Shown: one piece after another, positions 43,704 to 54,582 of the stretch
How positions within the stretch are numbered: the first letter of the stretch is position 1
Layout of the letters: each line of letters begins with the position of its first letter
Origin: Agarilytica rhodophyticola
Lineage (GTDB): Bacteria; Pseudomonadota; Gammaproteobacteria; Pseudomonadales; Cellvibrionaceae
Assembly: GCF_002157225.2 (NCBI RefSeq)
Contig: NZ_CP020038.1
Span: 5,052,501-5,116,500, forward strand
Length of the DNA: 64,000 nucleotides
Direction: 5' to 3'
Program-made: the position numbers and the translations under genes
Notes under the pieces: model-generated
Told to the model about the DNA's origin: nothing
Databases searched by the model: none
Seen by the model: only the letters and a program-made list of their open reading frames with translations

Positions 43704-44684
43704 CTATTGTTGCGATGGTGTGGTTTGTTTATCTGCACTGTCTAACCAATAAGGGTAAAAGTTAAACCATTGCATAGGCGCTTGCAGGCATTGTTTTTCT
43801 AGTAATTGTGCAAACAACTGTGCATATTCAGTAAGCGCGACTTCTTTTTCACGGCGCGGTAGCACAACTTTGTCAGCAAAAGGGTGTACATCAAAAAAGA
43901 CTTTCTTGCCTTTACGATAAGAAAACATCAGCTTTACTGGACACTGCAGTGTTTTGGCTAACATATATGGGCCAATAGGCAACTGCGCTGTGCGTCCCAT
44001 AAACGTGATATCTACCGTGCGCTGTTCTCCGCTTAGAGGAATTCGGTCACCGGCAATAAATAACCATTCACCCCCATCAATTTTAGTTTTCAAGCTCAGA
44101 ATTGTTGGAATATCTAATTGGTCTACTTGATAAACATGAATCCGTGATTGCGAATTTATCTTCTGCATCATCCGCACAAAATTAGCGGAGTGTTGGTCGT
44201 AGACTAATATATTAATTGTTTTACTTTTATAGCGTTGTACAAATCCGCGGCAATATTCCAGGTTCCCCACATGAGAGCCGATAATTAACTGCCCTTTTTC
44301 ATCATTTAAAAACTCTTCTAAAAAAGCCGGATCGGCAATTTCAAACTCATCTTCAGACATCGCCACAGACCAAGCCAATAGTTTATCCAAAATCGACTGA
44401 CCAAAAGAAAAGAAATGACGCAATACATCCCAGTACCCTGGTTTCTTTTTCCAAAAACTAGGACGACACTGGTAATGTGTCTCAAGAAATTCTTTGGAAG
44501 AACGACGAGCCACAGGAAGGAACAACAAAAAATAGAGTGTCACAGGATATAAGACCAAACTAAAGATCTTTCGCCCAAATAGCTTATGAACCCACAACAA
44601 AAATAAAAAACCGTGGTAAGTCCCTGCCTCTTTTAGGTTAGCCCAGTGGTGTTTTTGCTTGACTTCTGATGCACTAACCGACAC
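43704..44684 (-). CDS. LpxL/HtrB-family acyltransferase
   Basis: A 326-residue inner-membrane acyltransferase of the lauroyl/lysophospholipid superfamily. An N-terminal hydrophobic part (about residues 25-57) is followed by the HX4E-type motif in GSHVGNLEYCR (about 137-147) and the later segment FIAGDRIPLSGE. The start is GTG at 44684, sharing its G with the TAG stop of the glycosyltransferase (TAGTG). In many aryl-polyene clusters these two functions are fused in one protein; here they are separate but tightly coupled. It should acylate the glycolipid that carries the polyene. Confidence 0.85.
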   Translation of the reverse strand: MSVSASEVKQKHHWANLKEAGTYHGFLFLLWVHKLFGRKIFSLVLYPVTLYFLLFLPVARRSSKEFLETHYQCRPSFWKKKPGYWDVLRHFFSFGQSILDKLLAWSVAMSEDEFEIADPAFLEEFLNDEKGQLIIGSHVGNLEYCRGFVQRYKSKTINILVYDQHSANFVRMMQKINSQSRIHVYQVDQLDIPTILSLKTKIDGGEWLFIAGDRIPLSGEQRTVDITFMGRTAQLPIGPYMLAKTLQCPVKLMFSYRKGKKVFFDVHPFADKVVLPRREKEVALTEYAQLFAQLLEKQCLQAPMQWFNFYPYWLDSADKQTTPSQQ

Positions 44685-45424
44685 TAACGAGATCCCCTAA
44701 AAAATCCCATTACCAACTTGGGTAAATGCAGCACCATACCGATCATTAAACGCGTATGAAGACGTATAAGTAGCATATTATCCCGCAGGTAATTAAAGTG
44801 CGAGACGCTCTTCTCTGGGTATACAACTTTGGTATTGATAAAATGCAAAGGGATATTCAGCCACACTGCTTTGACTAAAATTTCTGTATCAAAATCCATA
44901 CGACCACCCACATAATAATGATCATACACAGCTTCAGCTTGTTTTAAAGGATATACCCTAAAGCCACACAGTCCATCTTTTATCTTAAATGAAAGGGTTT
45001 CAAGTATTACCCAGAAGTCGGTTACCTTGCGACCATATAAACGCACCTTTGGTACAGAAGCGTCAAAAGTGGGGCAACCACAAACAAACGTGCTGGGTTC
45101 CGCTTTGCTATATTCAATAAATTTTTCAATATCTTCTACGGCATGCTGCCCATCGGCATCAATCTGAACCGCATGTGTAAAACCGAGCGCTCTGGCATAG
45201 ATAAAGCCAGTCTTAACTGCTGCTCCTTTACCGCGATTATAAGTATGCTCAAGCAAGTATACGTTAGCCAAATTAGCAATAAAATCCTTTATTTGCTTAA
45301 CACTCTCTACTTGGCTACCGTCATCAATAATAATGCAAGGTAATTGTGTTTTGAGTAATTCGGGTAAAAAATCCAAAAACTGACGTTCATGATTATAGTG
45401 TGGAATAATAAGGCAGTATGTCAT
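44684..45424 (-). CDS. GT2-family glycosyltransferase
   Basis: A 246-residue glycosyltransferase of the DPM1-like GT2 family. Motifs: the N-terminal nucleotide-binding part (LIIPHYNHE, IIDDGSQ), NRGKGAAVKTGF, and the metal-binding DADGQH. No clear membrane segment except a short hydrophobic C-terminal stretch. It should transfer a sugar to the pigment lipid or its carrier. Coupled by one base to the acyltransferase gene and located 14 bp after the ApeI-like dehydratase gene. Confidence 0.88.
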   Translation of the reverse strand: MTYCLIIPHYNHERQFLDFLPELLKTQLPCIIIDDGSQVESVKQIKDFIANLANVYLLEHTYNRGKGAAVKTGFIYARALGFTHAVQIDADGQHAVEDIEKFIEYSKAEPSTFVCGCPTFDASVPKVRLYGRKVTDFWVILETLSFKIKDGLCGFRVYPLKQAEAVYDHYYVGGRMDFDTEILVKAVWLNIPLHFINTKVVYPEKSVSHFNYLRDNMLLIRLHTRLMIGMVLHLPKLVMGFFRGSR

Positions 45425-45438
45425 GATATTACTTCGCC

Positions 45439-45828
45439 TTATTCAACAGCAAAGACAATTTTACCTTCTGAGTAGGTACAATCATCGTCGTAGAATTTAA
45501 ACTTAAGTGCGTTTTTTTCTGATAAAAACTCCAACTTCAAAACTATGGTTAAGGGGGGCATGATGACATTTTGAAATTTCAAATTATCAATACGCTGAAA
45601 ATCTTCTTCAATAGAAAATATAAATTTACCAAGTTCGGCTGCCCAATGGGTTTGCACTACACCTGCGAGCACCGGCTGCCCAGGAAAATGCCCTTCGAAC
45701 CAACGTACATTTTGATTAACATCAATGGTTAAGCCACATCCATTTTCTTGTTCTTGAACACTCACAAATTGTGGCCATTCATCAGAAGAAAACTGTGTTT
45801 TTATTTTTTCAACACAAAGGTCGATCAT
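45439..45828 (-). CDS. FabZ/ApeI-like 3-hydroxyacyl-ACP dehydratase
   Basis: A 129-residue hotdog protein from ATG 45828, preceded by GAGG; upstream in-frame codons overlap the membrane-protein gene and are rejected. The signature WFEGHFPGQPVLAGVVQTHWA (His in GHFPG, then the helix) marks it as an ApeI/FabZ-type dehydratase. It should dehydrate polyene intermediates, complementing the two ApeP-like enzymes. It starts 12 bp after the membrane-protein stop. Confidence 0.83.
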   Translation of the reverse strand: MIDLCVEKIKTQFSSDEWPQFVSVQEQENGCGLTIDVNQNVRWFEGHFPGQPVLAGVVQTHWAAELGKFIFSIEEDFQRIDNLKFQNVIMPPLTIVLKLEFLSEKNALKFKFYDDDCTYSEGKIVFAVE

Positions 45829-45839
45829 AATATCCCTCG

Positions 45840-46415
45840 TCAAGCACCATATTTTTTTATGTAATATTGTCGGTAGATCAGTTCGATAAAAAATAGAAAA
45901 GCAAATATTAAATAAGACAAGAAACCACAATAAAAAGCCCACGTTTTAAGCGATGCATAGGTTGCAAAAAAAAGCGATATAACACCATTAGCTGCTAGTA
46001 CTACAGCCCACACACCGGTCAATTTACGGGTATATCTTTTAGCATTTGTGGTAATTGTTTTGCCTGCTATTTTAGATAATTGTTCAATAAGACTTTCTTG
46101 CTCAAACAAAGTAATTGCAAATACTGCCGCCATACAAAAACTGATAATGACAGGATACATACGCAAAGCCCACTCACTATTGATAAGTGCAGTGACAAAA
46201 CTATAAACAGCCATTACGATTAAAATAACCGTTTGCCTGTAATCTGCTCGACCTCGGCTAAAGAATAATCGCAGTAGAGTGATAATCAATAATACGCTTG
46301 CAAACACCGCAGGGCTGGTATTTTGGATACCAAGATACACAATAGCAGGATAGGCCAGGGTCAACAGCGTAAGAGTGACAATTAAGCAAGTTCTCATTTT
46401 TGACTTAAAGCGCAC
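45840..46415 (-). CDS. COG4648-type aryl-polyene cluster membrane protein
   Basis: A 191-residue integral membrane protein with five to six hydrophobic helices. Proteins of this type are constant members of aryl-polyene clusters (next to the ligase and ApeI genes), but their role is not established. Start either 46415, overlapping the aminotransferase by 11 bp, or the internal ATG at 46397, 7 bp after its stop. Co-transcription is nearly certain in both cases. Confidence 0.75.
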   Translation of the reverse strand: MRFKSKMRTCLIVTLTLLTLAYPAIVYLGIQNTSPAVFASVLLIITLLRLFFSRGRADYRQTVILIVMAVYSFVTALINSEWALRMYPVIISFCMAAVFAITLFEQESLIEQLSKIAGKTITTNAKRYTRKLTGVWAVVLAANGVISLFFATYASLKTWAFYCGFLSYLIFAFLFFIELIYRQYYIKKYGA

Positions 46416-47466
46416 GAGTTAAAATATCGATCAGATGCTTCGTTTGGGCAAATGAGCCAAGAGAAATACGTAAACCCATTTTGCCACTAGCATCCGCTTT
46501 AGGCCGCACTAAAATATTAGCTGCTGTTAAGGCGGATTCTAAATTGTCAATATTTTCAGGGAAAGTCCATAGGTAATTAGCACAACTTGGCCAATAGCTA
46601 ATACCTTTATCTGTTAAAAATTTTTCTAGTAAAGGTTTGGACTTATTCATAACTTCGTCCACATAAGCATCGGTATAACCGGGATTTTCCAATGCTGCTC
46701 GCGCAGCCACAATGGCCATTTGGTTAATATCATAAGGCCCACGAACACACAGCAAGGCTTGGATATTTTCTGGTGACGCTAATAAATAGCCAAAGCGTAA
46801 CGATGGCATTCCCCATGTTTTTGAGAAAGTACGAGTGATAACAATATTGCTGTGGCGATCAAGCAAACCAACCGCACTTAACTTGGAAAATTCAAAGTAG
46901 CATTCATCCACAAGAATAGTGCAGTTAGGTGCTGCCTTGGCTATGCTTTCAATATCATCCGGTCTCACCCCTACGCCACTTGGATTATTCGGGTTAGAAA
47001 TACAAATCACTCGGGTTTTTTCGTTAATAGCAGCCAATACCTCGGCGAGAGGAAATCCATGCTCTTGACTATAGAAAGGTGCAACAATTTTAACCCTTTC
47101 TACTTGTGCACATTGCTGGTACATAGCGAAGTTAGGCATAGGAATAATGACTTCATCACCAGGACTGCAAGAAGCGCGGAAAATAAGCTCGATTCCCTGA
47201 TCAGAACCGTTAGTAATCATAGTTTGCGTTGGCTTAACCTTGGCATAATCAGCAATAATATTGGCGATATCCCCATAGGAAGGGTACATCTGAATACGGT
47301 CGCTGTTTACATAGTCGATCAAGGCCTGACGGATGGGCTCACTCACTGGCAGGGTTCTCTCATTAAAATCCAAAAGCAAATGTGTTTCTGGATCACGCCC
47401 TTCCAGCGGTGGGGTGTAAGCAGACAACTCATATAAATGGGATTTAAAGATAGACATAGATCTCAT
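46405..47466 (-). CDS. HisC-like class I/II aminotransferase
   Basis: A 353-residue PLP enzyme of the histidinol-phosphate aminotransferase subgroup. The PLP-binding lysine is Lys216 in TRTFSKTWGM; SNPNNPSG (158-164) and VDECYFEF (186-193) are the other cofactor-site motifs. It heads the second aryl-polyene operon and overlaps the next gene. Aminotransferases are not part of the standard aryl-polyene set, so it may modify the head group, supply an aromatic precursor, or be an unrelated his-like gene drawn into the operon. No other his gene is nearby. Confidence 0.8.
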   Translation of the reverse strand: MRSMSIFKSHLYELSAYTPPLEGRDPETHLLLDFNERTLPVSEPIRQALIDYVNSDRIQMYPSYGDIANIIADYAKVKPTQTMITNGSDQGIELIFRASCSPGDEVIIPMPNFAMYQQCAQVERVKIVAPFYSQEHGFPLAEVLAAINEKTRVICISNPNNPSGVGVRPDDIESIAKAAPNCTILVDECYFEFSKLSAVGLLDRHSNIVITRTFSKTWGMPSLRFGYLLASPENIQALLCVRGPYDINQMAIVAARAALENPGYTDAYVDEVMNKSKPLLEKFLTDKGISYWPSCANYLWTFPENIDNLESALTAANILVRPKADASGKMGLRISLGSFAQTKHLIDILTRAL

Positions 47467-47641
47467 TACCGTTCAACTAAGCGACATATACTCGCTATGC
47501 TTTTAAAATATGGATACCAAGTACTACTGAAAATAGTCATGGCTGCAAATTTTTTTGCAATTATTAGCCCGATATATTTGTGCAATTAGGCTAATCTTTA
47601 ACATGTGTATCGATATACAATGTTAAGAAAATAATCTTTTT

Positions 47642-48763
47642 TTACGACAGCACTAAATTATCTCGATGGATTAACTCATCAAAATCTTTGTAGCCAATGA
47701 GCTTTTCAATTTCATCTGAGGGCTTACCAATAATCTTACGTGCATCGTCACTGTTATAGTTGACCAGTCCTCTGGCTATTTCTCGGCCGTGCACGTCACG
47801 ACACACAATCATTTCGCCACGAGTAAAATAGCCGCTGATAGAAGTTACTCCCACAGGTAACAAACTTTTACCTTTTTCCCTAAGTACATTGACTGCCCCG
47901 CTATCAAGTACAACAACACCTCGAGACTGTAAATTGCCTGCAAGCCAGCGCTTACGCGCTGCAAGTGGTTGTTGGTTAGCGTACAACAAAGTACCTAAAG
48001 ACTCTCCCTCGGCAACACGACTAATAACATCATAGATTTTACCACCAACAATTAAGGTGTTGGCTCCAGAACGCGCAGCTAACCTGGCAGCACGAACTTT
48101 GCTGATCATGCCACCACGCCCAAGAGCGCCGCCCGCACCTGCCATATGATCTAGCTCAGGATCAATAGCCGAACGTTCGGGAATAATTTTCGCTAAAGCG
48201 TTGGTTCTCGGATCGCAATCAAACATGCCTTTTTGGTCGGTCAAAATACATAGGGTATCAGCTTCAATAAGGTTCGCTACCAAGGCGCCCAGCGTATCAT
48301 TATCGCCAAATCGAATTTCATCGGTCACCACCGTATCGTTCTCATTAACAATGGGAATGACATTGAGAGAGGTTAAAGTCTTTATTGTGGAGCGCGCATT
48401 TAGATAACGCTGGCGATGAGATAAATCATCATGATCGAGCAATACTTGTGCGGTTTTCAAATTGTATCGACTGAATTCTTGCTCATAAGCTTGAATGAGA
48501 CTTGATTGCCCTACAGCAGCGGCAGCTTGCTGCTCGTGAATAGATTTAGGCCGTACTTTCCACCCTAAGCGAGTCATGCCTGCTGCAACAGCACCAGAGG
48601 ACACCAATACCACCTCATAACCGCGTTTACTCAGTGCAGCAATCTCCCTCACCCAAGCACTCATAGCTTCGCGATCCAACCCAACACCATTTCCGGTGAG
48701 CAGCGCACTACCAATTTTTACCACCCAACGCCGACTTTGTTTTATTTGTTGTCGTCTATTCAT
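47642..48763 (-). CDS. proB: Glutamate 5-kinase
   Basis: First enzyme of proline synthesis: glutamate plus ATP gives glutamyl-5-phosphate. 373 residues, the full bacterial length, with an amino-acid-kinase domain ([15 protein letters not shown] at the start, [27 protein letters not shown]) and a C-terminal PUA domain (about 280-365, [19 protein letters not shown]). Usually feedback-inhibited by proline. It lies downstream of obgE in the order frequently seen in gammaproteobacteria (rplU-rpmA-obgE-proB). Confidence 0.96.
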   Translation of the reverse strand: MNRRQQIKQSRRWVVKIGSALLTGNGVGLDREAMSAWVREIAALSKRGYEVVLVSSGAVAAGMTRLGWKVRPKSIHEQQAAAAVGQSSLIQAYEQEFSRYNLKTAQVLLDHDDLSHRQRYLNARSTIKTLTSLNVIPIVNENDTVVTDEIRFGDNDTLGALVANLIEADTLCILTDQKGMFDCDPRTNALAKIIPERSAIDPELDHMAGAGGALGRGGMISKVRAARLAARSGANTLIVGGKIYDVISRVAEGESLGTLLYANQQPLAARKRWLAGNLQSRGVVVLDSGAVNVLREKGKSLLPVGVTSISGYFTRGEMIVCRDVHGREIARGLVNYNSDDARKIIGKPSDEIEKLIGYKDFDELIHRDNLVLS

Positions 48764-48854
48764 AATTCGCTATTTTAATCACATATTGTGTAACGCTATG
48801 ATGTCACGTCTGTTATTTTTGAAAGAGTACAGGCAGAGATACAACTGAGCATCT

Positions 48855-50410
<1,556 letters not shown>

Positions 50411-50668
50411 TTAAGCTGTTACGATACTAACAAACTTACGGCCTTTATCGCCTTTCACTTCATATTTAACTTCGCCAGCTTCTTTAGCGAACAAAGTATA
50501 GTCTTTGCCTACGCCAACATTGCGACCTGCATGAAATTTTGTACCGCGCTGACGAACAAGAATGTTGCCTGCCAATACTTTTTCACCGCCAAAACGCTTA
50601 ACACCTAAGCGTTTACTTTCCGAATCTCTACCGTTATTGGTACTACCACCAGCTTTTTTATGAGCCAT
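50411..50668 (-). CDS. rpmA: 50S ribosomal protein L27
   Basis: 85-residue ribosomal protein L27 ([20 protein letters not shown] start, [15 protein letters not shown]), which reaches the peptidyl-transferase centre. It lies 28 bp after rplU in the conserved rplU-rpmA pair. Confidence 0.98.
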   Translation of the reverse strand: MAHKKAGGSTNNGRDSESKRLGVKRFGGEKVLAGNILVRQRGTKFHAGRNVGVGKDYTLFAKEAGEVKYEVKGDKGRKFVSIVTA

Positions 50669-50696
50669 TGTTCAACCCTCTCAATATATTCTTCAA

Positions 50697-51008
50697 TTAG
50701 CCTTTAATGGCAGTAATTTTCACTTCAGTATACCACTGACGGTGGCCCTGACGCTTCATAGAGTGCTTACGACGACGGAATTTGATAATTTTAACCTTGT
50801 CCGCACGACCGTGACTAACAACCTCGGCGGTTACCTTAGCACCTTCTACAACAGGAGTGCCTATTTTGACATCTTCGCCATCGGCAACCATAAGAACTTG
50901 ATCAAAATCGATGTTCTCACCAGTAGCCACTTCAATTTTTTCTAAACGAAGGACTTCACCTTCTTCAACCCGGTGCTGTTTACCACCGGAAGCAATAACT
51001 GCGTACAT
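50697..51008 (-). CDS. rplU: 50S ribosomal protein L21
   Basis: 103-residue ribosomal protein L21 ([18 protein letters not shown] start, [19 protein letters not shown]), binds 23S rRNA. First gene of the operon, divergent from ispB as in most gammaproteobacteria. Confidence 0.98.
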   Translation of the reverse strand: MYAVIASGGKQHRVEEGEVLRLEKIEVATGENIDFDQVLMVADGEDVKIGTPVVEGAKVTAEVVSHGRADKVKIIKFRRRKHSMKRQGHRQWYTEVKITAIKG

Positions 51009-51324
51009 TAACTAGCTCCAAATATCACATTGGACGATACGAAGCAGCAGCAAATAGTGTTTGGTGCTTTAGAGCCGCTAAATGGATAGCTGGCCTCATG
51101 GCTTGCATCGTTGATTTACGTTTTTCAGGGCCGCGCATTCTAATCGAACAGCACAAGATTCGCAAGACAAACACTGAGCTGTTTGATCTTTTAGTGGGCA
51201 TATATTGGTATTAAGTAATATACACCGCAGGTCATTCTCCTAACAATGTTAAGCTCAGAGCTTGACAGCACGCAGTGTGGCCCCTAGCATCGCTCGAAAT
51301 TTTTCTACCGAAAGCGGGTGATAG
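51009..51324. promoter_or_regulatory. Divergent promoter region of rplU and ispB
   Basis: About 315 bp between rplU and the divergent ispB. It should contain both promoters and the rplU leader; no structured leader could be assigned by eye. Confidence 0.5.
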
Positions 51325-52287
51325 ATGCTTTCCTTTCATCAGGTTGTGCGTTCAGACTTTGATAGCGTCAACCAAACTATTATCAATCAACTGCACTCTG
51401 ATGTCGGTTTGGTCGAAAATATTGGCCATTACATCGTCGATGCTGGGGGCAAACGACTTCGTCCGTTATTAGTACTACTAATAGCTAAGGCATTAGCTTA
51501 TGAAGGCAAACAGCATATTGATTTAGCTGCGATTATTGAGTTCATCCATACTGCGACACTGCTACACGACGATGTTGTTGACATCTCGTCTCTGCGCCGA
51601 GGCCGGGAAACCGCCAATGCCAAGTGGGGTAATGCACCTAGTGTACTAGTAGGCGATTTCCTCTATTCCAGAGCTTTTCAAATGATGGTTGAAGTGGGCA
51701 GCATGGAACTCATGCATATCCTATCGGGTACAACTAATGTTATTGCTGAAGGCGAAGTACAGCAATTAGTTAACATTGGCAACCATGATCTCGAAGAAGC
51801 CAACTACATGACCGTCATACATAAGAAAACGGCCGCCTTATTCGAAGCAGCTTGTGAAACTGCTGCTGTCATAGCAAAAGCCAATAAGGAACAGCAACAA
51901 TCCGCCAGAACTTATGGCTATCATCTGGGTGTCGCGTTTCAGCTGGTTGACGATGTGCTTGACTACGATAGCAATGCGGAGGATCTCGGTAAAAACGTCG
52001 GCGATGATCTAGCCGAAGGTAAGCCGACACTCCCCCTTATTCATGCCATCAATCACGGGGATGAAAAATCTGCCGACATCATCCGTAACGCTATCGAACA
52101 GGGCTCTGTTGAAAAGCTCGATGAGATTCTTGCCATAGTTAAAGCTTCTGGCAGCTTGATGTACACAAAAGAGAAAGCAATACAACATGTACAGCTTGCT
52201 AAGGAGGCTATTGAAGATTTTGCACCAACGACCTTCAAAGATGCACTTATAGATTTGGCAAACTTTTCGGTTGAACGCTCATTCTAG
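51325..52287 (+). CDS. ispB: Octaprenyl (polyprenyl) diphosphate synthase
   Basis: A 320-residue trans-prenyltransferase that makes the ubiquinone side chain by adding isopentenyl units. The two aspartate-rich motifs are visible: HDDVVD (about residue 86) and VDDVLDYD (about 211). The chain length cannot be read exactly, but the position next to rplU is the classical ispB locus. The ATG at 51325 gives the usual N-terminus. Confidence 0.93.
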   Translation: MLSFHQVVRSDFDSVNQTIINQLHSDVGLVENIGHYIVDAGGKRLRPLLVLLIAKALAYEGKQHIDLAAIIEFIHTATLLHDDVVDISSLRRGRETANAKWGNAPSVLVGDFLYSRAFQMMVEVGSMELMHILSGTTNVIAEGEVQQLVNIGNHDLEEANYMTVIHKKTAALFEAACETAAVIAKANKEQQQSARTYGYHLGVAFQLVDDVLDYDSNAEDLGKNVGDDLAEGKPTLPLIHAINHGDEKSADIIRNAIEQGSVEKLDEILAIVKASGSLMYTKEKAIQHVQLAKEAIEDFAPTTFKDALIDLANFSVERSF

Positions 52288-52381
52288 AAGCATTCTTATA
52301 CTATATTGCGTCATTATCGCTATCCTAGTGTAGGAAAAGCCCTAGATCCAAATTTAAGGATTTACATCAAAGAGTAATCGT

Positions 52382-54025
52382 ATGAATACTAAATCACTGT
52401 CAGACTTCTACAGTAACTGGTCACAACTGGCTGAGCAAAAAAGTGCTTGGCAAAATACAACATTACAAAGCTTGTTTGATGCTGACTCCAACCGCGCTGA
52501 AAGATACAGTGTTTCGGCTGCAGGGTTAGAGCTTGACTATTCTAAAAATCACCTCGATGAAAAGGCACTCTCCCTGCTGTTCTCAGTAGCAGAACAAGCA
52601 GATGTTGCCGGCGCTATTAAAAAGCTATTACGCGGCGACCATGTTAACGCCACAGAAGACAGACCAGCCCTACACAGTGCACTGCGCTTTGAAGGCCAAG
52701 CAAAGACAGATGAGCAAAAAAGTGTCAGCGAAACCCTGGAAAAGATGAGTAAACTCATTAACAGTGTTTACTCTGGAACATGGAAAGGGCACAGCGGTAA
52801 GGTCATTACTGATGTGGTCAATATTGGTATTGGTGGCTCTGATTTAGGCCCACGCATGGTAACCAAAGCCTTGACGCCTTTTCATAACAAGAAGGTAAAC
52901 GTTCACTTTGTGGCAAATATTGATGGCGCAGAAATTAGTGATCTATGTGCTTTTCTGAACCCAGAATCGACACTATTTATTGTTGCGTCTAAGTCATTTT
53001 CGACTCTAGAGACTTTGCAAAATGCGTTGACGGCACGCCAGTGGGTACTCAACAGTGGCTGCAGCCACGAGCAATTAGCGAAGCATTTTGTAGCTATTTC
53101 ATCCAAAGTAGATAAAGCCATCGAATTTGGTATTGATGCCGACAATATATATCCAATTTGGGATTGGGTAGGTGGTCGTTATTCTTTATGGTCCGCCATC
53201 GGTTTACCCATTGCTTTTGCGATTGGTATGGACAACTTCCAAAAACTTTTGGCGGGCGCCGCCTCAATGGACAGTCACTTTGCGGAAGCACCACTGGAAC
53301 GCAATATCCCAGTTTTGATGGCGCTTATTGTATTTTGGTATAGCAATGTCATGGGCTCAAACACGCAAGCAGTGCTGCCCTATTCTTATCATTTACAGCT
53401 ATTACCAGCCTATTTACAACAGCTTGAAATGGAAAGTAACGGTAAATCAACAACTCGCACCGGCGACAAGCTAGACTATCAAACCGGCTCCATTGTTTGG
53501 GGAACGGAAGGCACTAATGGTCAGCATTCATTCCACCAATTGTTGCACCAAGGAACAATTACCGCGCCAATCGATTTTATTGCTACACTCAAGGCTCATC
53601 ACTCACTTGATCATCAACACAAGTTTTTATTCGCCAACTGTGTCGCTCAAAGCCAAGCTCTTATGGCTGGGCGCGATCTGGAAACATCTAAAGCAGAATT
53701 AGAGTCTCAAGGCTTGAGCGAAGAAGAAATAGCATTTATTGCGCCTCACAAAGTACATCCAGGTAATCGTCCTAGCACAACTATTGTTATGGATGCATTA
53801 ACGCCAGAAACTTTGGGAGCGTTGGTCGCTGCATACGAACATAAAACCTATACTCTTGGAGTTTTGTGGAATATTAACTCCTTTGATCAATGGGGCGTGG
53901 AATTAGGCAAGTTACTGGGCACTCATGTCACCACCGCAATCGACACCACAGACATCCCTACTGATTGGGACTCGTCCACTCGAAAGCTGATACAAGCATT
54001 TAACGACGCTAACAAAAAGTTTTGA
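52382..54025 (+). CDS. pgi: Glucose-6-phosphate isomerase
   Basis: Converts glucose 6-phosphate and fructose 6-phosphate. 547 residues, typical for the bacterial enzyme. Motifs: NIGIGGSDLGPRMV, VASKSFSTLETLQNA, WDWVGGRYSLWSAIGL, QQLEMESNGK and GTEGTNGQHSFHQLLHQG. Monocistronic, with a terminator just after the stop. Confidence 0.97.
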   Translation: MNTKSLSDFYSNWSQLAEQKSAWQNTTLQSLFDADSNRAERYSVSAAGLELDYSKNHLDEKALSLLFSVAEQADVAGAIKKLLRGDHVNATEDRPALHSALRFEGQAKTDEQKSVSETLEKMSKLINSVYSGTWKGHSGKVITDVVNIGIGGSDLGPRMVTKALTPFHNKKVNVHFVANIDGAEISDLCAFLNPESTLFIVASKSFSTLETLQNALTARQWVLNSGCSHEQLAKHFVAISSKVDKAIEFGIDADNIYPIWDWVGGRYSLWSAIGLPIAFAIGMDNFQKLLAGAASMDSHFAEAPLERNIPVLMALIVFWYSNVMGSNTQAVLPYSYHLQLLPAYLQQLEMESNGKSTTRTGDKLDYQTGSIVWGTEGTNGQHSFHQLLHQGTITAPIDFIATLKAHHSLDHQHKFLFANCVAQSQALMAGRDLETSKAELESQGLSEEEIAFIAPHKVHPGNRPSTTIVMDALTPETLGALVAAYEHKTYTLGVLWNINSFDQWGVELGKLLGTHVTTAIDTTDIPTDWDSSTRKLIQAFNDANKKF

Positions 54026-54031
54026 GAATTA

Positions 54032-54055
54032 GGGGGCAGTTTCGCCCCTTTTTAT
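54032..54055 (+). terminator. Terminator of pgi
   Basis: GGGGC/GCCCC hairpin followed by CTTTTT, 7 bp after the stop. Confidence 0.7.
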
Positions 54056-54237
54056 CTTGTTTTCAGAGCCCAACAGTACTACATTCCTATGTGTGATATC
54101 AGCACTTATCACACAAATGTCACGTTTCAAGATGAAGTCGAACTTTCAAATTGAGTCCAAGTCTTATTGATTGCAAGTAACAATTGAAGTGATATTTTCA
54201 TTTTATTAAATAAGAAAGTAATTCTCAGGAGCCTTAA

Positions 54238-54504
54238 ATGAAAAAAATGACCAAAACTTTAGCAATCTCAACTGCAATCGCAGCCGGCGTAATGATGGCA
54301 GGAGCTAGCGATGTATACGCTGCTAAAAAAGTAGAAAAATGCTATGGCGTTGCAAAAGCAGGAAAGAATGATTGCGCTGCAGGCCCAGGAACCAGCTGTG
54401 CTGGAACAAGCACTGTTGATTACCAAGGTGATGCATGGAAATACGTCAAAAAGGGCGAGTGCGAAAAAATGAAAGGCGGAAGCTTAACTCCTAAAAAGTC
54501 TTAA
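54238..54504 (+). CDS. bufA1: Bufferin precursor (DUF2282)
   Basis: An 88-residue precursor of the copper-buffering bufferins, peptides modified after translation by an MNIO enzyme. A signal peptide (about residues 1-28, cleaved after VYA) precedes a core with four cysteines, Cys35, Cys46, Cys54 and Cys75, in the DUF2282 pattern [17 protein letters not shown] and GECEKMKGG. Known: in Caulobacter the cysteines are converted to copper-binding heterocycles. The ribosome-binding site AGGAG lies 7 bp before the ATG. It is followed by a hairpin and the MNIO gene. Confidence 0.92.
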   Translation: MKKMTKTLAISTAIAAGVMMAGASDVYAAKKVEKCYGVAKAGKNDCAAGPGTSCAGTSTVDYQGDAWKYVKKGECEKMKGGSLTPKKS

Positions 54505-54517
54505 TTCTTCTTAATTA

Positions 54518-54554
54518 TTAGACGCTCTGTGCAAACTAATTTCAGAGCGTCTAA
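54518..54554 (+). promoter_or_regulatory. Intergenic hairpin between bufferin precursor and MNIO gene
   Basis: A perfect 12-bp stem TTAGACGCTCTG/CAGAGCGTCTAA with a 13-nt loop and no T run. It could act as a partial terminator or protect the short precursor mRNA, so that precursor outnumbers enzymes. Confidence 0.6.
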
Positions 54555-54582
54555 CTCTCACTTCCCTAACTAAATCAACATC

